The notes beneath the pieces were generated by a model, which was not told the origin of the DNA, ran no database searches, and saw nothing but the letters and a program-made list of their open reading frames with translations. Position numbers and translations under genes: made by a program. From Sipunculus nudus (Eukaryota > Annelida > Sipuncula > Golfingiida > Sipunculidae), in NCBI GenBank assembly GCA_026874595.1, contig CM049309.1:94324723-94388722 (forward strand): a DNA stretch of 64,000 nucleotides. The letters run 5' to 3'. This document shows, one piece after another, positions 11,040 through 22,370 of this stretch. The number at the start of each line of letters is the position of its first letter. The first letter of the stretch is position 1.

Positions 11040-11870
11040 AGGTCAAAGGTCAAGGTCACAGGACTCAATTAAAAAGATTATGGCTGCATTTTAAGCCAAG
11101 CCTTTCATCCGAAACTTTCCATCTTGCGCATTCAGCTGACTTGCCAGTTTGGTAAGAGCATAAATGAATTTGGGGTCACAAGGTCAAAGGTCAAGGTCAC
11201 AGGGGCCATCTGTTTAAAATTAGTTTCCAGATGATAACCCCAGTTTAGTTTGACATATTGGTTTCAAACTTAACTTATATATGGCTCACCACTAAGGTAA
11301 GAACCGTGTCGATTTTGGAGTCCAACGGTCAAAGGTCAAGTTCACATGACCAATTTCTTTAAGAATTTGTATGCATTTCCAGCCAAACTTTTCGGCACAA
11401 ACCTTTCATCTTCAAGATATTGCTAAACTGCCAATAGGGGAAGATTCTATTCGATTTTGGTGTCATAGGGTCAAAGGTCAAGGTCACAGGGCCCATCCAT
11501 TCACAAATTAGTTTATGGATTATAATTCTGCTTTGGATAGACGGAGGCTTCAAACTTGATTTATTAATGACCCACCCCTTAAGTAAATTCATTTTGATTT
11601 TCAGGGTCCAGAGATCAAAGTTGAAGGTCACAGTAGCCACATCTTTAAAATATTATGGATGCACTGTAAATCAAACTTTTCATCCCGAACTTTCCATCTT
11701 TCACACATGGCATACATGCCCAAAGTGAGGAAATCTGTATATTTCAGGTAACCTGGCCAGGGGTCAACGTCACTTTAAAAAAATTGTTACAATAATCTAA
11801 ATGCCGCAAGTTCATCGATAATAAGTTCTAAGATTTTTTGGTCACAAGGTCATTGGTTAAGGTCACATGA
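11040..11870. repeat. ~143-bp tandem units with direct-repeat AGGTCA cores
   Basis: The core AGGTCAAAGGTCAAGGTCA is perfect at 11040-11058 and 11181-11199. It is near perfect at about 11468 and degenerate at about 11321, 11610 and 11848. Between cores run 'aaacttt(c/t)catc' and 'gccaag' type spacers. The core contains a DR1 nuclear-receptor half-site pair (AGGTCA-A-AGGTCA) followed by TCAAGGTCA, an extended half-site. Binding is not shown. Confidence 0.7.
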
Positions 11871-13049
11871 CTGTCATCCTGAAAAAACCTTAAGACATCC
11901 TTATAGACAAATTCAGCTGAGCGTCGAGACCCATGGGTCCCTAGTTTTTTTTATTTATTTATTTTTTTTTTAGATTTTATTGCTCACATAACTGTTAAGT
12001 GGAGATATTAATTGGCGCAAAAAAAAAAAAAAAATTCTGTGGCGCCACCAGGCTTGAGTTTAAGTCAAACCTATCCAAAACTATTTAGACCGATTTTTAG
12101 AGCATTCCATCCAGACTTTCATAATTTATCTCGTTATGTGTGATTTTCACCCATAAAAAAAACCTATTTAAGGGCATGTCTCTCAAAATCCCATATGAAA
12201 TAGGTATCATCTTCTAACGTATGTCCAAGCTCGTGTCTGAAATTTTAGTTATCATGCCGGCTGCGCGTCCGTGCTAAAAACCAAAACATCATCGAACTTC
12301 AGTCTGGGAATACAACAGTTTATCTTTCCTTGCGGCATCTTTCTGTTAGGAACATTCCTGCATAATGGACACTAGGGCTGTGCCATATCATCGATATATC
12401 GGTATTTCACGATACGGTCAATCGCATATTGCGATACAGTTTTCCGTTATCGATATTTTCTAATATTTTGGTTAAAAGTGCCTATAACTGACTTTTTATG
12501 GTAAAAATTATGTTTCTGTTATACATTTAGGCATCTTAATTGGTAGGGGTTAATAACAGGCTAAAAATGAAAGCCGCTACCGTGTCTTTAGCCAATTATT
12601 AGGAATTGTTCAATTAGGCCTGATATGTATAGATCAAGGGTTCGTCAAAAGAAGTTTGCATATCTGCATGATGACTAATTTGTATACGAGATATATTCAA
12701 AACAGCAAAAAGAAGGAAGTGCTGAACACGTCATAATAATTAATCAATGTATCTGCCAAAACAGTTTTGCGGATACTATTTTTTTTACCGGGATCCGCCG
12801 CCGCGTTCGTTTCCGGAGAACTCCTCTGAGACCACTGGACCAAATTTTCCGAAACTTGACCCCATTATCGAGTCACATGTGAACTGGTAGCTTACCATTT
12901 TGGGTTGACCTTTGACCTTTCCTCTCAGCGGTGCGTCCATCTGTGCTTCTGTTTTCACACATTAACTCACATATCTTCGGACTCGTTTGACCAATCGGGC
13001 TTTTTTTTGCACGATTGTAGCTCTTGGATAGCTTTATATTATACAAAAA

Positions 13050-13470
13050 AACAGGTGGCGCCACCTGCAACCATGTTTGCACAGAGTCCATCTAATCGTC
13101 TATCTTGGTAAAAAATCACTCATATCTCTGCAGTGGTTTGACTTATCCACCTGAAACTTTGCATATGTACATACATGCTGGATAGCTTTCTCGATTTTAT
13201 GACAAGTGGTGCCACCTACATTCAGACATCCGTGTAAATAACTGGTTTGACGTATCAGTCTGAAATCTTTCATGTTTATAGATCTCACATTGCTCCTCAT
13301 CATACGGAAAACTTGTGGCGCCATCTGAAACCATTTTTGCTCAGCGTCCATCTTTCTGTCTGCCCTGGGATAAAATCACTCATGACTGCCTAATATTTTG
13401 CTTGTGCATACATCTTGGATAGCTTTCTCGAATTTATGGCATATGGCGCCACCTACATTTACGCTGCAGA
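13050..13470 (+). repeat. GGCGCC-core repeat family, four tandem units
   Basis: Cores are GGTGGCGCCACC at 13054, and variants at 13206, 13315 and 13444. Each is followed by 'cctaca' or 'cctgcaa' and preceded by 'tggatagctttctcg' type sequence. The unit length is about 110-150 bp. Same family as 9540-9800. Inverted copies lie at 14370-14840. Confidence 0.6.
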
Positions 13471-13846
13471 CATCCATGCTAATATCTATTATTAGACTAA
13501 TATACTATTATTGTTTAAGAACGGCAGCCTTGCGATGTGGTGCACGGCTGTGATTGTGCACACCATCTTTCCCTATCTGTGGTTAACCACAGTCCAAAAT
13601 TCGCTCATGGACAAGTTATTTGCATATGCAAGGCTTAAATAATTCTTTGATTTTTTTTTTACTACTGTCAACAAGTAAGTACTGAATACATTAGTAAATG
13701 ATATTGCCATGTTTGAAATAAACTTATTTGCATAAACTTTTATTGTGCTATTATATTTAACATGATAAAGAATTAATAATTATATTATAACAAAATGAAG
13801 AATTAATAATGGTTATAATATTAAACATATACTTATTTAATATGTA

Positions 13847-13847
<1 letters not shown>

Positions 13848-13899
<52 letters not shown>
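13848..13899. repeat. (TA)n microsatellite
   Basis: About 25 uninterrupted TA dinucleotides inside the candidate hAT-like element. Confidence 0.9.
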
Positions 13900-13900
<1 letters not shown>

Positions 13901-14369
13901 CACTTATTTCCTATTAAGTTAATACAATGAAAATATCGCGATATGTATGCGATACGCTACTAAATATCGCAATATATTGCAATACGAAATTTGTCGGCGA
14001 TACCCTGCCCTATTAGACACTAGAGTAGGACTTTCATTTTTTGTAAATTCTCTAATATGTATACCTCTCACGGACAAAAACTCAAGGCCCCGGAGGTCTG
14101 TTATTGGGGGTTCAGTTTAATTTGGTGATGTAAATATAATGTGGTACATCTGTTTTGAAAAAAAATGATAAAATGACAGAAACGAAAGCCTTTCTGATCT
14201 TAATGATCACCTTCACTCATTAACAGCGTTACAATGGCACTTTTAAAATATACATGTCTTGTCTTGTGATCCCTATCTATTGGCATGTTCATTGGAAACA
14301 GGAAATCCGAATGAGTGAGAATCAGATATGTGTGAGTTTTCGTCATGGATGTTCACCACACAAACAATA

Positions 14370-14840
14370 ATTACAGATGGTACCACTAGTCTTGTGTACG
14401 ATATAAAACTATGCGTGGATTCTTTGTAATAACGATCGTAGGTGGCGCCACTAGTTGGTGCACGAGAAATATATCCATGATTCATGGACATGCAAAATAT
14501 CAGGCCAATTCATCAATACACTAGTGAAATAGGTGTGATTTAACCGAGAGAACAAGCACTAGATGCACGGATGGACGCCACACAAAAACATTGCAGATGG
14601 CGCCATCACTGTTTTGGAAAGGATAAGGCTAATCAAGATCTGTGGACATGCAGAATTTCAGACCGATACATTAAAATATTCCTTAGATATATGCATAGAT
14701 AGACACTACGCAAGAACAATTATTGGTGGTACCACTAGTCTTTTTTTCGAGAAAGGTCACCAAGATCTATGGACATGCAACATTACAGCCCCATGTATCA
14801 AAACACACGTGCGTGATTTTCACCCACAGTAGACGCATGG
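14370..14840 (-). repeat. GGCGCC-core repeat family, inverted copies
   Basis: Cores at about 14374, 14441, 14595 and 14724 read 'gg(c/t)(g/a)cc' with 'ac(c)actag' on the plus strand. Read on the minus strand, they show the order 'ctgatattttgca', 'tggata...ttctcg', 'tggcgccacctac' seen at 13050-13470. The short open frames here are repeat artefacts. Confidence 0.55.
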
Positions 14841-15525
14841 ATGGACGCCAAGGAAAGATGAAAGGTCAGCGGTCACATCGTATCGATTTGGTGCCAGCTC
14901 CTATATGACCCATTAATGATGCCAGGTGTTAGAAAATACGATCAAGTGGATCTAGTGGTTTCCCGGAAACGAAAACTGCGACGGAGGAATCCAGCTTTAA
15001 AAAATTTAGTGTCCGTACCAACAAGCTGCAGGAGCTTCCCTACAGAACTGAACAGCCTGCCCTGATGGGAGGGCGCCACGTGAGCCCCGTGACCGCCCAC
15101 CAGATGATGGTAAGAAGCCGCCCCGTTTAGATACAGTGCACGCTCTCACTGTACTAATAAGGTGATCAGGTACATTTTTGCAAAGTTTCCTGGAAGCATG
15201 ACACATGGCAGCCATCATGACCATTATGTCGGGGGTATTTTAAATTTGGGGTTGTCTTTTTTCATATGAATTTCACTTTTTTATATTCATGTATTAACCA
15301 GCTGTACATAACATTTTAGCAATTATCGTCTGCCATCACCGCCCCCCTCCCCCTTGTAGAGCCGATCTATGCCCTCCTAAAGAGTAGATTTATCTTATAT
15401 CATTGAATTATTAACTGAAGCTGGCTGGGAGGGGTGTTGCCTAGTCTTGATCAGGTTGAAGAACAACATGAACTTTGATCGTGATTGTGATTCCGCTTGG
15501 CTGGAGCGTCATTATTCTGAACAGG
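14840..15525. other. no gene or recognisable element seen
   Basis: A GC-richer patch at about 15030-15115 contains only short frames on either strand. Nothing further can be supported. Confidence 0.4.
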
Positions 15526-15527
15526 GC

Positions 15528-15651
15528 AAGTTTGATGCTCACGTTGTGGTTTATGGCATGTTGGACAGCAAGTTTGATGCTCACGTTGTGGTTTATGGCA
15601 TGTTGGACAGCAAGTTTGATGCTCACGTTGTTTATGGCATGTTGGACAGCC
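15528..15651. repeat. 42-bp tandem repeat, three units
   Basis: Three units with core 'aagtttgatgctcacgttgt' and end 'tatggcatgttggac'. The third lacks one 'tgg' triplet (39 bp). Unit length is a multiple of three, so short frames run through it on both strands. I do not consider them coding. Confidence 0.9.
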
Positions 15652-15654
15652 TGT

Positions 15655-18600
15655 AGCTTCTCTGATGTCCGATATTCCACACTATTTATAATAGTCGTTT
15701 GTTTACTGGGCGACCCATGTGCGTCTTTCATTTCTTTAAACCAGACCGTCTTGGGCTTTTAACCTCTTCACCATTCATTGGCATCACACACACACACACA
15801 CATTTATAATTCTATGATTTTTTCTGTTAATTTTGTTTTGCTGCCAAGGTGGATGATCTATTGAGTGATACTTGTGGCTGTCAATACTATGCTTTTTTGC
15901 GAGTGGGGATTCACGTCAATGACAGACATAGATAGACTTGTTCATTCCTTTCGATTGAAGGTATTCGTGCGGGAAGTACCCTCGGGGCAGTCTTTGTGGC
16001 CTGCTTTGGAAGTCTTAAATCAATTTCTCGCTTGTTCTACGCCTTATATATAACCAAGACGCCAACTGAATTAAAGAAATATGAGTTATATCTACTCATG
16101 TATTTACCTCTCGATGGCAGAGACGGTTTATACGCAGTCGTGTACACCATTTTAATCACTTCAAGACGTTTTTGATCAGTTGGCCAAACAATTTAAATTT
16201 TCTGTTATTTTGCGTTTAATAAATACATATCTTGCCTCATCGGTTTACATGAATTGTACTGCAACAAGTCTTAATTTTAAAAACAGAAACTTAATTTTAC
16301 TCTCAGAGACGCAATTTTCATTCATTCTAGAAATCAGGAAAACAAAAAAGGGAATTTCCTCTTTTTTAAGCAAAGAGAAGGCCAGGGAATGTGATTTGTA
16401 AAATAGAAGAAAAAATGTCAGTTTGTTATATTGGGTCCTATGTCAAGCAATTGTATCCACTGAATGATTTACTAGCTAATGGTTAAAGAAACGTCCTGAA
16501 ATTTTCAATATTCGCATGGGGGGAACCCATATTAACTCTGCGGGTAAGCTCATGTCTCCCACACGGGTCAAGCTATATCTGCGTATCCAAAGGAGGATAG
16601 CCGACTCCTCCAAAATCTGTCTGAATAATGCGCACACAAAAAGAACATTGGGTTTACCAGTTTTACACTTGTTTACCAATTACATAACATTAAAGACACA
16701 AAATCACTCCGCATCCAAAAGTAAAAATCACATACTGCAGCTAATAACACCAAGCGTCCTGAGGACTTCGACGGATATATGGTGTGCTCATAAAAGCCGG
16801 AAACTACTTATGTATACAGATACTTCTCTCAACATGCAATACGGCACGAAGAGGTAACTTGGGTTTTATTGAGAATATCCATCAAAATAATCTTAGTAAT
16901 TAATATGACTAATGGCACCCTAGGGACCCTCATCAGAATGCACACAGAGATAGGTCGATGTACACACGGGATGAACTATTTAATTTCCCTCCTGTTAACA
17001 CCCCTGTGGCAGGCACTGAAAATCCATGTTCCAGCAGAAACAAAAACTCCATGTACCAACAGAAACACGTCACGAACCCTGCGTCAATTACCAGCCCGGG
17101 ATCTCAATAAAATCACACAACGATGCTACAAATAAATAATTAATTTGTAATAGAATTCTCTATGAAGAGCGGCAAAACTACGAACAAAAAGTGATTATGA
17201 TTGAGGCTCATGTTTATATAACAAAGGCAGTGCCTTGGAATAAACTGGCTAATATATGGATAAATACAGAAGGGCCTGGCCGTTGACTCTGAACCAAACT
17301 CCTATTATTTTCTAGTCTTCCTTTAAAGAAACAGTGGATGGTCATAAATCTTCCTTTAGAAATTCCAAGATTTCTATGCAATAAGGGCGAGCAAGTTCAC
17401 AGTCCTTAAGTTTGCTGATTTAGTAAGAAAATATTAATAAATACATAATAATAAAGAAACAAGCACTTATTGTGGTTGTGGTTGTATTAAATAAGGTCAT
17501 ATTGTGGTATAGTACAAATATGATAATATCACTAGCTAAAGCCCTTGCTGTCTTGTTTATATATTTTCTATTGCCACTTTAATAGTTTCTGATTTATGCA
17601 GCTGTCACTTCATAAAACGTTATTATAATTCCAGAAATTTATATAATTACTACTGCGAATGCAAATGGATGGACAAAGACAAGACAAGATGGACTTTAAA
17701 CGTTATAAAACACGCTAAATTAAACGGATATACAAGTGGCAATGTCACATACATCTACTCTCGGATTTCTCCATAAAGATTATACATATATAGGAAAATG
17801 ATCGAATGTTGTCACAATACCTTTCATTTGCGGACACTTCCGTCAACATGGAAATCGGCAAAGCGTGAAGTCACGCGTTTTAATGAAGCAGTACTTTTCG
17901 GTTCAGGTAAGACTGCCACATTTTCCATTTTAGGGAACTTTTATGTAAACTGTTTTTATCCGTGAATAGTGCAGTCTGTTTATATTATCCCGGTTCGGGG
18001 CTTATTTCAGAAAACATAAAATTACATTTTACAGTAACACTATGTTAATTTGCAGCCCTTTCCTTGTACAACTGGCCTTTGGCTAAAAGGTATAGTTCTG
18101 TTTAGTTTTACCCGGTTCATGTACTACTTCACAACCCGCCATCGACCCATATGATGTGTTGTTAGAGTGCGTCATCTGGGCCGGCGACTTACAAGCTGTG
18201 TTTCGTAGAAATCATAATTTATGGCCAATATGTACGATTCTGTGAAAAAAAGCATGCAGACATAATTTTCGTGAGTCATACACTGACTAATACTTTCATT
18301 TTCAGCCGGTAATTCTGTATTTTAAGGCGATCTCATTCATAACAAACGACACCAAACGTTGTTTCTGTCCACTAGAACATAAGGTCAAGTAGTTTGATCT
18401 CTGATCACCATATTTTGGGTATTTCAAAGGAGTTTGACCGTCTTAAATGCCGGGTGCTTAATCTCTGAACACCAGGTTTTATAGGGATTCAAATGGAGAT
18501 GGACTGTCTTACATGCCGTGTGCGAGTTTGTTAATAGTGGGTGAACCACGTGTGTCAATATACGCTGGCAGTGGATTTAGAACGCGTGATAGGGATAATG

Positions 18601-19060
18601 TGTTCTGGACAAATGTGATTCTAAGAAAGCAGTTTCCCTACAAATGGAGGAAGCACGCCTGTTTGTGCCGGGTCCTGATTACATCTCTGTAGGCGGAGAC
18701 CCGTGACTGTCGTACGAAAATGACTGTTCTAGTTTATTACTGAACCTGTTTTATCTGTTGCTGTTCCCACCATGCATGTAGAGCATCCAAGTCTAATGAA
18801 CAAACTGACAATGGTGGCCAGGATGACATTTTAGAATTCCTGGTATATTTTAAGGCACTGTCTATTCTTTGAAAGAAATAAAACGGGTAAATATGGACTT
18901 CTAATGTTTTGAAGTGATGGATGTTTGAAGAATTTTTGAAGTAGCATAGCTTCCGATAACGAGTCACGACAGTGTAATAGTCTTAGGTTCTCAAAACCGG
19001 ATTGTTAAAAGCTATCGTTTAAACATGAACGAAGGACACCCTGATAGTCTAAATATATTA
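15655..19060. other. intergenic stretch without a supportable gene
   Basis: AT-rich sequence with a (CA)n run at 15784-15803. Frames up to 113 codons exist (for example 16516-16857) but they overlap frames on the other strand and show no domain or splice context. A diverged two-copy direct repeat at 18392-18523 is listed separately. Confidence 0.4.
18392..18523. repeat. two-copy direct repeat, ~66 bp
   Basis: Both copies contain 'atctctga(t/a)caccat/gg', then 'ttcaaa(g/t)ggag', then 'ctta(a/c)atgccg', then 'tgtgc' or 'ggtgc'. Divergence is moderate. No function is suggested. Confidence 0.6.
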
Positions 19061-19073
19061 TGCTTTATTGCCT

Positions 19074-19079
19074 CTGTTT
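19074..19079 (-). terminator. polyadenylation signal AATAAA of the ankyrin gene
   Basis: AATAAA on the minus strand, 169 bases beyond the ankyrin stop codon and on the same strand. Position and sequence fit, but the cleavage site is not visible. Confidence 0.5.
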
Positions 19080-19247
19080 CTTTCACTTATAAATATAATT
19101 TGATATATTCTGCAGGTTCCCTTTGCATGCATCTTTAATAAGACATATATGGCACCTATAATGAAGACTTATATAACTGTTTTTTTTAAACTAATTGATA
19201 AGCCTAATTAAAACAATTATTTTGATATGTTATAAAATATGCATCCA

Positions 19248-22200
19248 TTACATGTCATATGCCTTGAGGAGACGTATAACAGAGCGATAGCCGTTCTGTT
19301 TTGCGATGTCAATTGCCTTTGAGCCGTCACTAGCCATTATATTGACGTCACATCCAGACTGTAAAAGTTCGCGCACAACGCCCGTGTGTCCCTCCCACGC
19401 CGCCAGGTGGAGCGGCGTAAGGTCCTTCAACTCCTCGAACCACTGAGTAGCGTCCATATCACTGCCTGCTGCAATAAGTAAGCGCAGAATGCCCTTATAT
19501 CCGAGCTGAGCTGCTAGGTGTATTGGTAACACGTAGGCTGCCTTGCTGAATGTAACCTGCAGATCCACGGCTGCGCCATGCTTCAACAGAACCTGGACCA
19601 GGCCCTGGTGGTTGCCTTTAACAGCAAGGTGCAATGACGTGAATCCCGCACTGTCCTGTTTATTTAACTCTGCCCCAAGCGACAGCAGTGCTTCTGTAGC
19701 CTTTTCGTAGCCCCCTTCAGCAGCCAAGTGTAATGGGGTAATTTCGGACCGGCCACGACATTTCTTCACCACGTCCACATTTATACCTGACATCACGAGG
19801 AATTTAATAATGGCCGTGTGGCCCCCTTGCGCCGCCTGGTGGAGGGCGGTAATATCGTCACTGCCATCCGAATGAGCAAGCTGATGAAGATTGCACTTGG
19901 CTGCCAGTAAGAGACGAGTCACACCCAGCTGACCATTCTGAGCAGCAAAATGCAATGCAGTAAAACCGCTGGTATCCTTTGCGTTGACATGACAACCAGC
20001 CTGGACCAAAATTCGAACAGTATCAGCGCGCCCGAAAGCAGACGCCAAATGGAAGGGCGTGATGCCCCATGTCTGACCCTGAGACTTTTCCGGGTCCACA
20101 GGACTTCCGGCTTTTATTAAAGTTTTAACAATTGTACCATGGCCATACTGTGCCGCTTGATGGATGGGCAGACAGTTTGTGTGTTCATCAAAAGAGGCAG
20201 CGGCCTTCACTGAGGCACCTGCCTTTAATAGCACCTGAATGATTTGAGGAAAATTTCTGCTTGCTGCCCAGTGCATCGCCGACCACCCATTAGATTTCTG
20301 TGCGTTTACGTTGCAGCCCAGTGCTATCAGCTCCTTGACCGTGTAGAAATGTCCAGCTTCACATGCCAGATGTAAAGCAGTCACACCTTCTTCACCATTC
20401 CATACTTTTGTGGCATCGACGTCACTTCCTGCTTCAACGAGCATTCGCACGACCTGTGTATGTCCTTCCTGGGCGGCTTGGTGCAGCGCTAGAACGTTTG
20501 AATTATTTTCAAACGAGGCTTTTTGTTTCACGTTGCACTTGTGCTTAATCAGTAGTTGTACAAGCTCGACGTACCCACGTTCTGCGGCCGCATGTACCGC
20601 TGACCAGCCATCACTGCGACACTGATGAAGGTTACAGCCAGCTTTGATGAGAGTGTTGACCATGTCCTGGTCTCCGTTACGCACTGCGATGTAAGCAGGC
20701 GTGAAGCCAGAGACGTCACGGTAAGCGTGCATGGCGTTAACATCTGCTTTAGCTTTGAGAAGAATCTCAACAATATCTTTACGGTTGTTCATGACAGCGA
20801 GGTGTAACGGTGTCACGTTAGAGAGTTCATAGAACATTGCAGTTTTGTTTACATCTGCGCCTGCCGCTATTAATGTTTTCACGATGTTTTTAAACCCTTG
20901 TTCACAGGCTGTATGCAGCACAGTGCAACCCTGTTTAATTTCAAAGTTAACATTGGCACCAAGTTCAATTAAAGTTTCCACTATGGTAAGGTCTCCCTGG
21001 TCCACTGCGATGTATAATGGCGTAATGTTGCCGTTATCGGCCGTCACTGTCGCGTTAATGTCCAGTCCAGAACGGATCAGCTCTCTGACCATTGGTTCTT
21101 TGCCTTTCGCAACCGCTATATGCAACAAAGACGGCCCGCCGTCCTTCTCAGTCCTGTGAATATCTGCGCCAGCATCTAACAGAGCCCGGGCAGCCGCTGT
21201 CTGTCCCTCACGTACAGCAAGGTAAAGTGCTGTCATGCCTGTCGAGGTGACGTCATCTTTGTTCACCCCAAGTCGGATTAGTTTGGGTATTAACTCTGCA
21301 TGGTCACAGCCAGCAGCCAGATGCAGGCATGTGACGTCTGCGAACTCGGGCACTGCACACTTAAGCGTGATGTCAGCACCAGCATCAACCAATAGTTGCA
21401 CCATTTCCTCAACGCCCGCCCTGACGGCTAAGTGGACTGGGCTGAAATCGTCACAGCCGTTGAACGCTGAAGTCACATTAACATTGCATTTGCCCTTAAT
21501 TAGTGCTTTAGCGACACTAAGAAGGCCATTTTGCGCCGCCATGTGTATTGGAGTAAAACCATCACTGGCCTGGGCATCTACATCACAGCCTGCTTGTATC
21601 AGTGCTTGGACCATGTGTTGGTTGCCGGTGTTTGTTGCCATATGTAACACGGAGATATTTGAGGCTTCTACGCAGGATTTCATGGCGTTTACGTTCACCG
21701 CGCGTTTTCCATCCACTGCGTGATTCAGGAGGAGAATCATAATATCTTGGTTGCCGAACTCGGCGGCACAATGCAGAGCCGTGCTTCCATCGCTGGCGCA
21801 GATGTTGACGTCAGAGCCACGTGACAGCAGCACTTTTACCACGTCATAATGACCTAGTGCTGACGCAGTGTGCAGTGCCGTAATGTCTTTGTGAGAGCCG
21901 AATGACTTCCGTGCGTTCACATCGGCTCCAGTTTTTGCGAGCTGCGCAACAACAGCCGCATTTCCTGCTCTGGCGGCCAAGTACAATGGCGTCACTTCCG
22001 ATCCGACAACCAGTCCGTTAAGATCATACATGTCACAGGTTGGAGGGAAAAGAATGACGGCACCCGGATCTTTAAGATTTATCCCTTTACCAAACTTGTA
22101 GCCGTCGTCTGCTCTCGCTTCGATTTCCGCGCCTTTCTTCAGCAAATAGTCACAAGTGTCCATGAGACCATAGAAAGCGGCCACGTGTAGTGGAGTGACC

Positions 22201-22370
22201 CCTGATACGTTCTTGGCTTTGGTATCCGCGCCTGCTCTCAGTAGTACTTCGACCTGAAGGTCCTCCAAAGGCCGAATGTTGGTGGCGGTGGCGCTGCGAT
22301 TTCCCATTCGGAGCAGAGACCGGACTTGTGCTTGTTTCCAAATCGCATAATGCAGCGGGCCCCATCCGTC
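19248..22370 (-). CDS. ankyrin-repeat protein, coding exon 3 (main exon, to stop)
   Basis: This exon encodes residues 66-1105 of a 1105-residue model and ends in TAA. The 5' boundary is set by the acceptor 'tttgtcactccag' at 22371-22383. The open frame runs further upstream to 22433, but that part is intronic, because joining at 22370 restores a normal ankyrin start ('ERDR' + 'DGWGPLHYAI') in phase 0. The exon holds 28 ankyrin repeats with the usual 'TPLHLAA..G' and 'LL..GA.VN' signatures. Residues 652-1079 are four copies of a 107-residue, three-repeat module (39+37+31). The first repeats carry insertions. No kinase, death, SOCS-box or membrane segment is visible. Ankyrin repeats bind other proteins, so a scaffold role is likely but the partner is unknown. 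AATAAA follows at 19074-19079. The 3.1-kb intronless exon is much longer than usual and may reflect an old retrocopy or in-exon repeat expansion. Confidence 0.93.
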   Translation of the reverse strand, partial: DGWGPLHYAIWKQAQVRSLLRMGNRSATATNIRPLEDLQVEVLLRAGADTKAKNVSGVTPLHVAAFYGLMDTCDYLLKKGAEIEARADDGYKFGKGINLKDPGAVILFPPTCDMYDLNGLVVGSEVTPLYLAARAGNAAVVAQLAKTGADVNARKSFGSHKDITALHTASALGHYDVVKVLLSRGSDVNICASDGSTALHCAAEFGNQDIMILLLNHAVDGKRAVNVNAMKSCVEASNISVLHMATNTGNQHMVQALIQAGCDVDAQASDGFTPIHMAAQNGLLSVAKALIKGKCNVNVTSAFNGCDDFSPVHLAVRAGVEEMVQLLVDAGADITLKCAVPEFADVTCLHLAAGCDHAELIPKLIRLGVNKDDVTSTGMTALYLAVREGQTAAARALLDAGADIHRTEKDGGPSLLHIAVAKGKEPMVRELIRSGLDINATVTADNGNITPLYIAVDQGDLTIVETLIELGANVNFEIKQGCTVLHTACEQGFKNIVKTLIAAGADVNKTAMFYELSNVTPLHLAVMNNRKDIVEILLKAKADVNAMHAYRDVSGFTPAYIAVRNGDQDMVNTLIKAGCNLHQCRSDGWSAVHAAAERGYVELVQLLIKHKCNVKQKASFENNSNVLALHQAAQEGHTQVVRMLVEAGSDVDATKVWNGEEGVTALHLACEAGHFYTVKELIALGCNVNAQKSNGWSAMHWAASRNFPQIIQVLLKAGASVKAAASFDEHTNCLPIHQAAQYGHGTIVKTLIKAGSPVDPEKSQGQTWGITPFHLASAFGRADTVRILVQAGCHVNAKDTSGFTALHFAAQNGQLGVTRLLLAAKCNLHQLAHSDGSDDITALHQAAQGGHTAIIKFLVMSGINVDVVKKCRGRSEITPLHLAAEGGYEKATEALLSLGAELNKQDSAGFTSLHLAVKGNHQGLVQVLLKHGAAVDLQVTFSKAAYVLPIHLAAQLGYKGILRLLIAAGSDMDATQWFEELKDLTPLHLAAWEGHTGVVRELLQSGCDVNIMASDGSKAIDIAKQNGYRSVIRLLKAYDM

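Larger units (their letters stand above)
9917..11945 (+). repeat. mollusc-type dispersed element, apparently near full length (~2.0 kb)
   Basis: The left end 'tttttagctcagctggct' is followed by 'ataagtcatctgagctat' and a 'cttgtccgtcgtccgtccgg' block. The right end is 'caaattcagctgagcgtcg' then 'agacccatgggtccctag'. The ends share a short inverted GCTCAGCTG motif. Inside are a poly(C) run (about 10685-10701), a (tgtc)n run (10878-10917) and six ~143-bp units with the AGGTCAAAGGTCAAGGTCA core. No reading frame of a transposition protein was found, so the copy is non-autonomous or decayed. The class is not determined. Confidence 0.5.
12373..14012. mobile_element. candidate non-autonomous hAT-like DNA transposon (~1.64 kb)
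   Basis: The left end reads 'tagggctgtgccatatcatc' and the right end, reverse-complemented, reads 'tagggcagggtatcgccgac'. Both continue for about 85 bp with 'cgata'-rich sequence ending in 'gatattttc', forming imperfect terminal inverted repeats. The flanking 8-mers 'atggacac' (12365-12372) and 'ttagacac' (14013-14020) match at 6 of 8 positions, as expected for a decayed 8-bp hAT target duplication. No transposase frame. The interior holds GGCGCC-family repeats and a (TA)n run. Confidence 0.5.
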
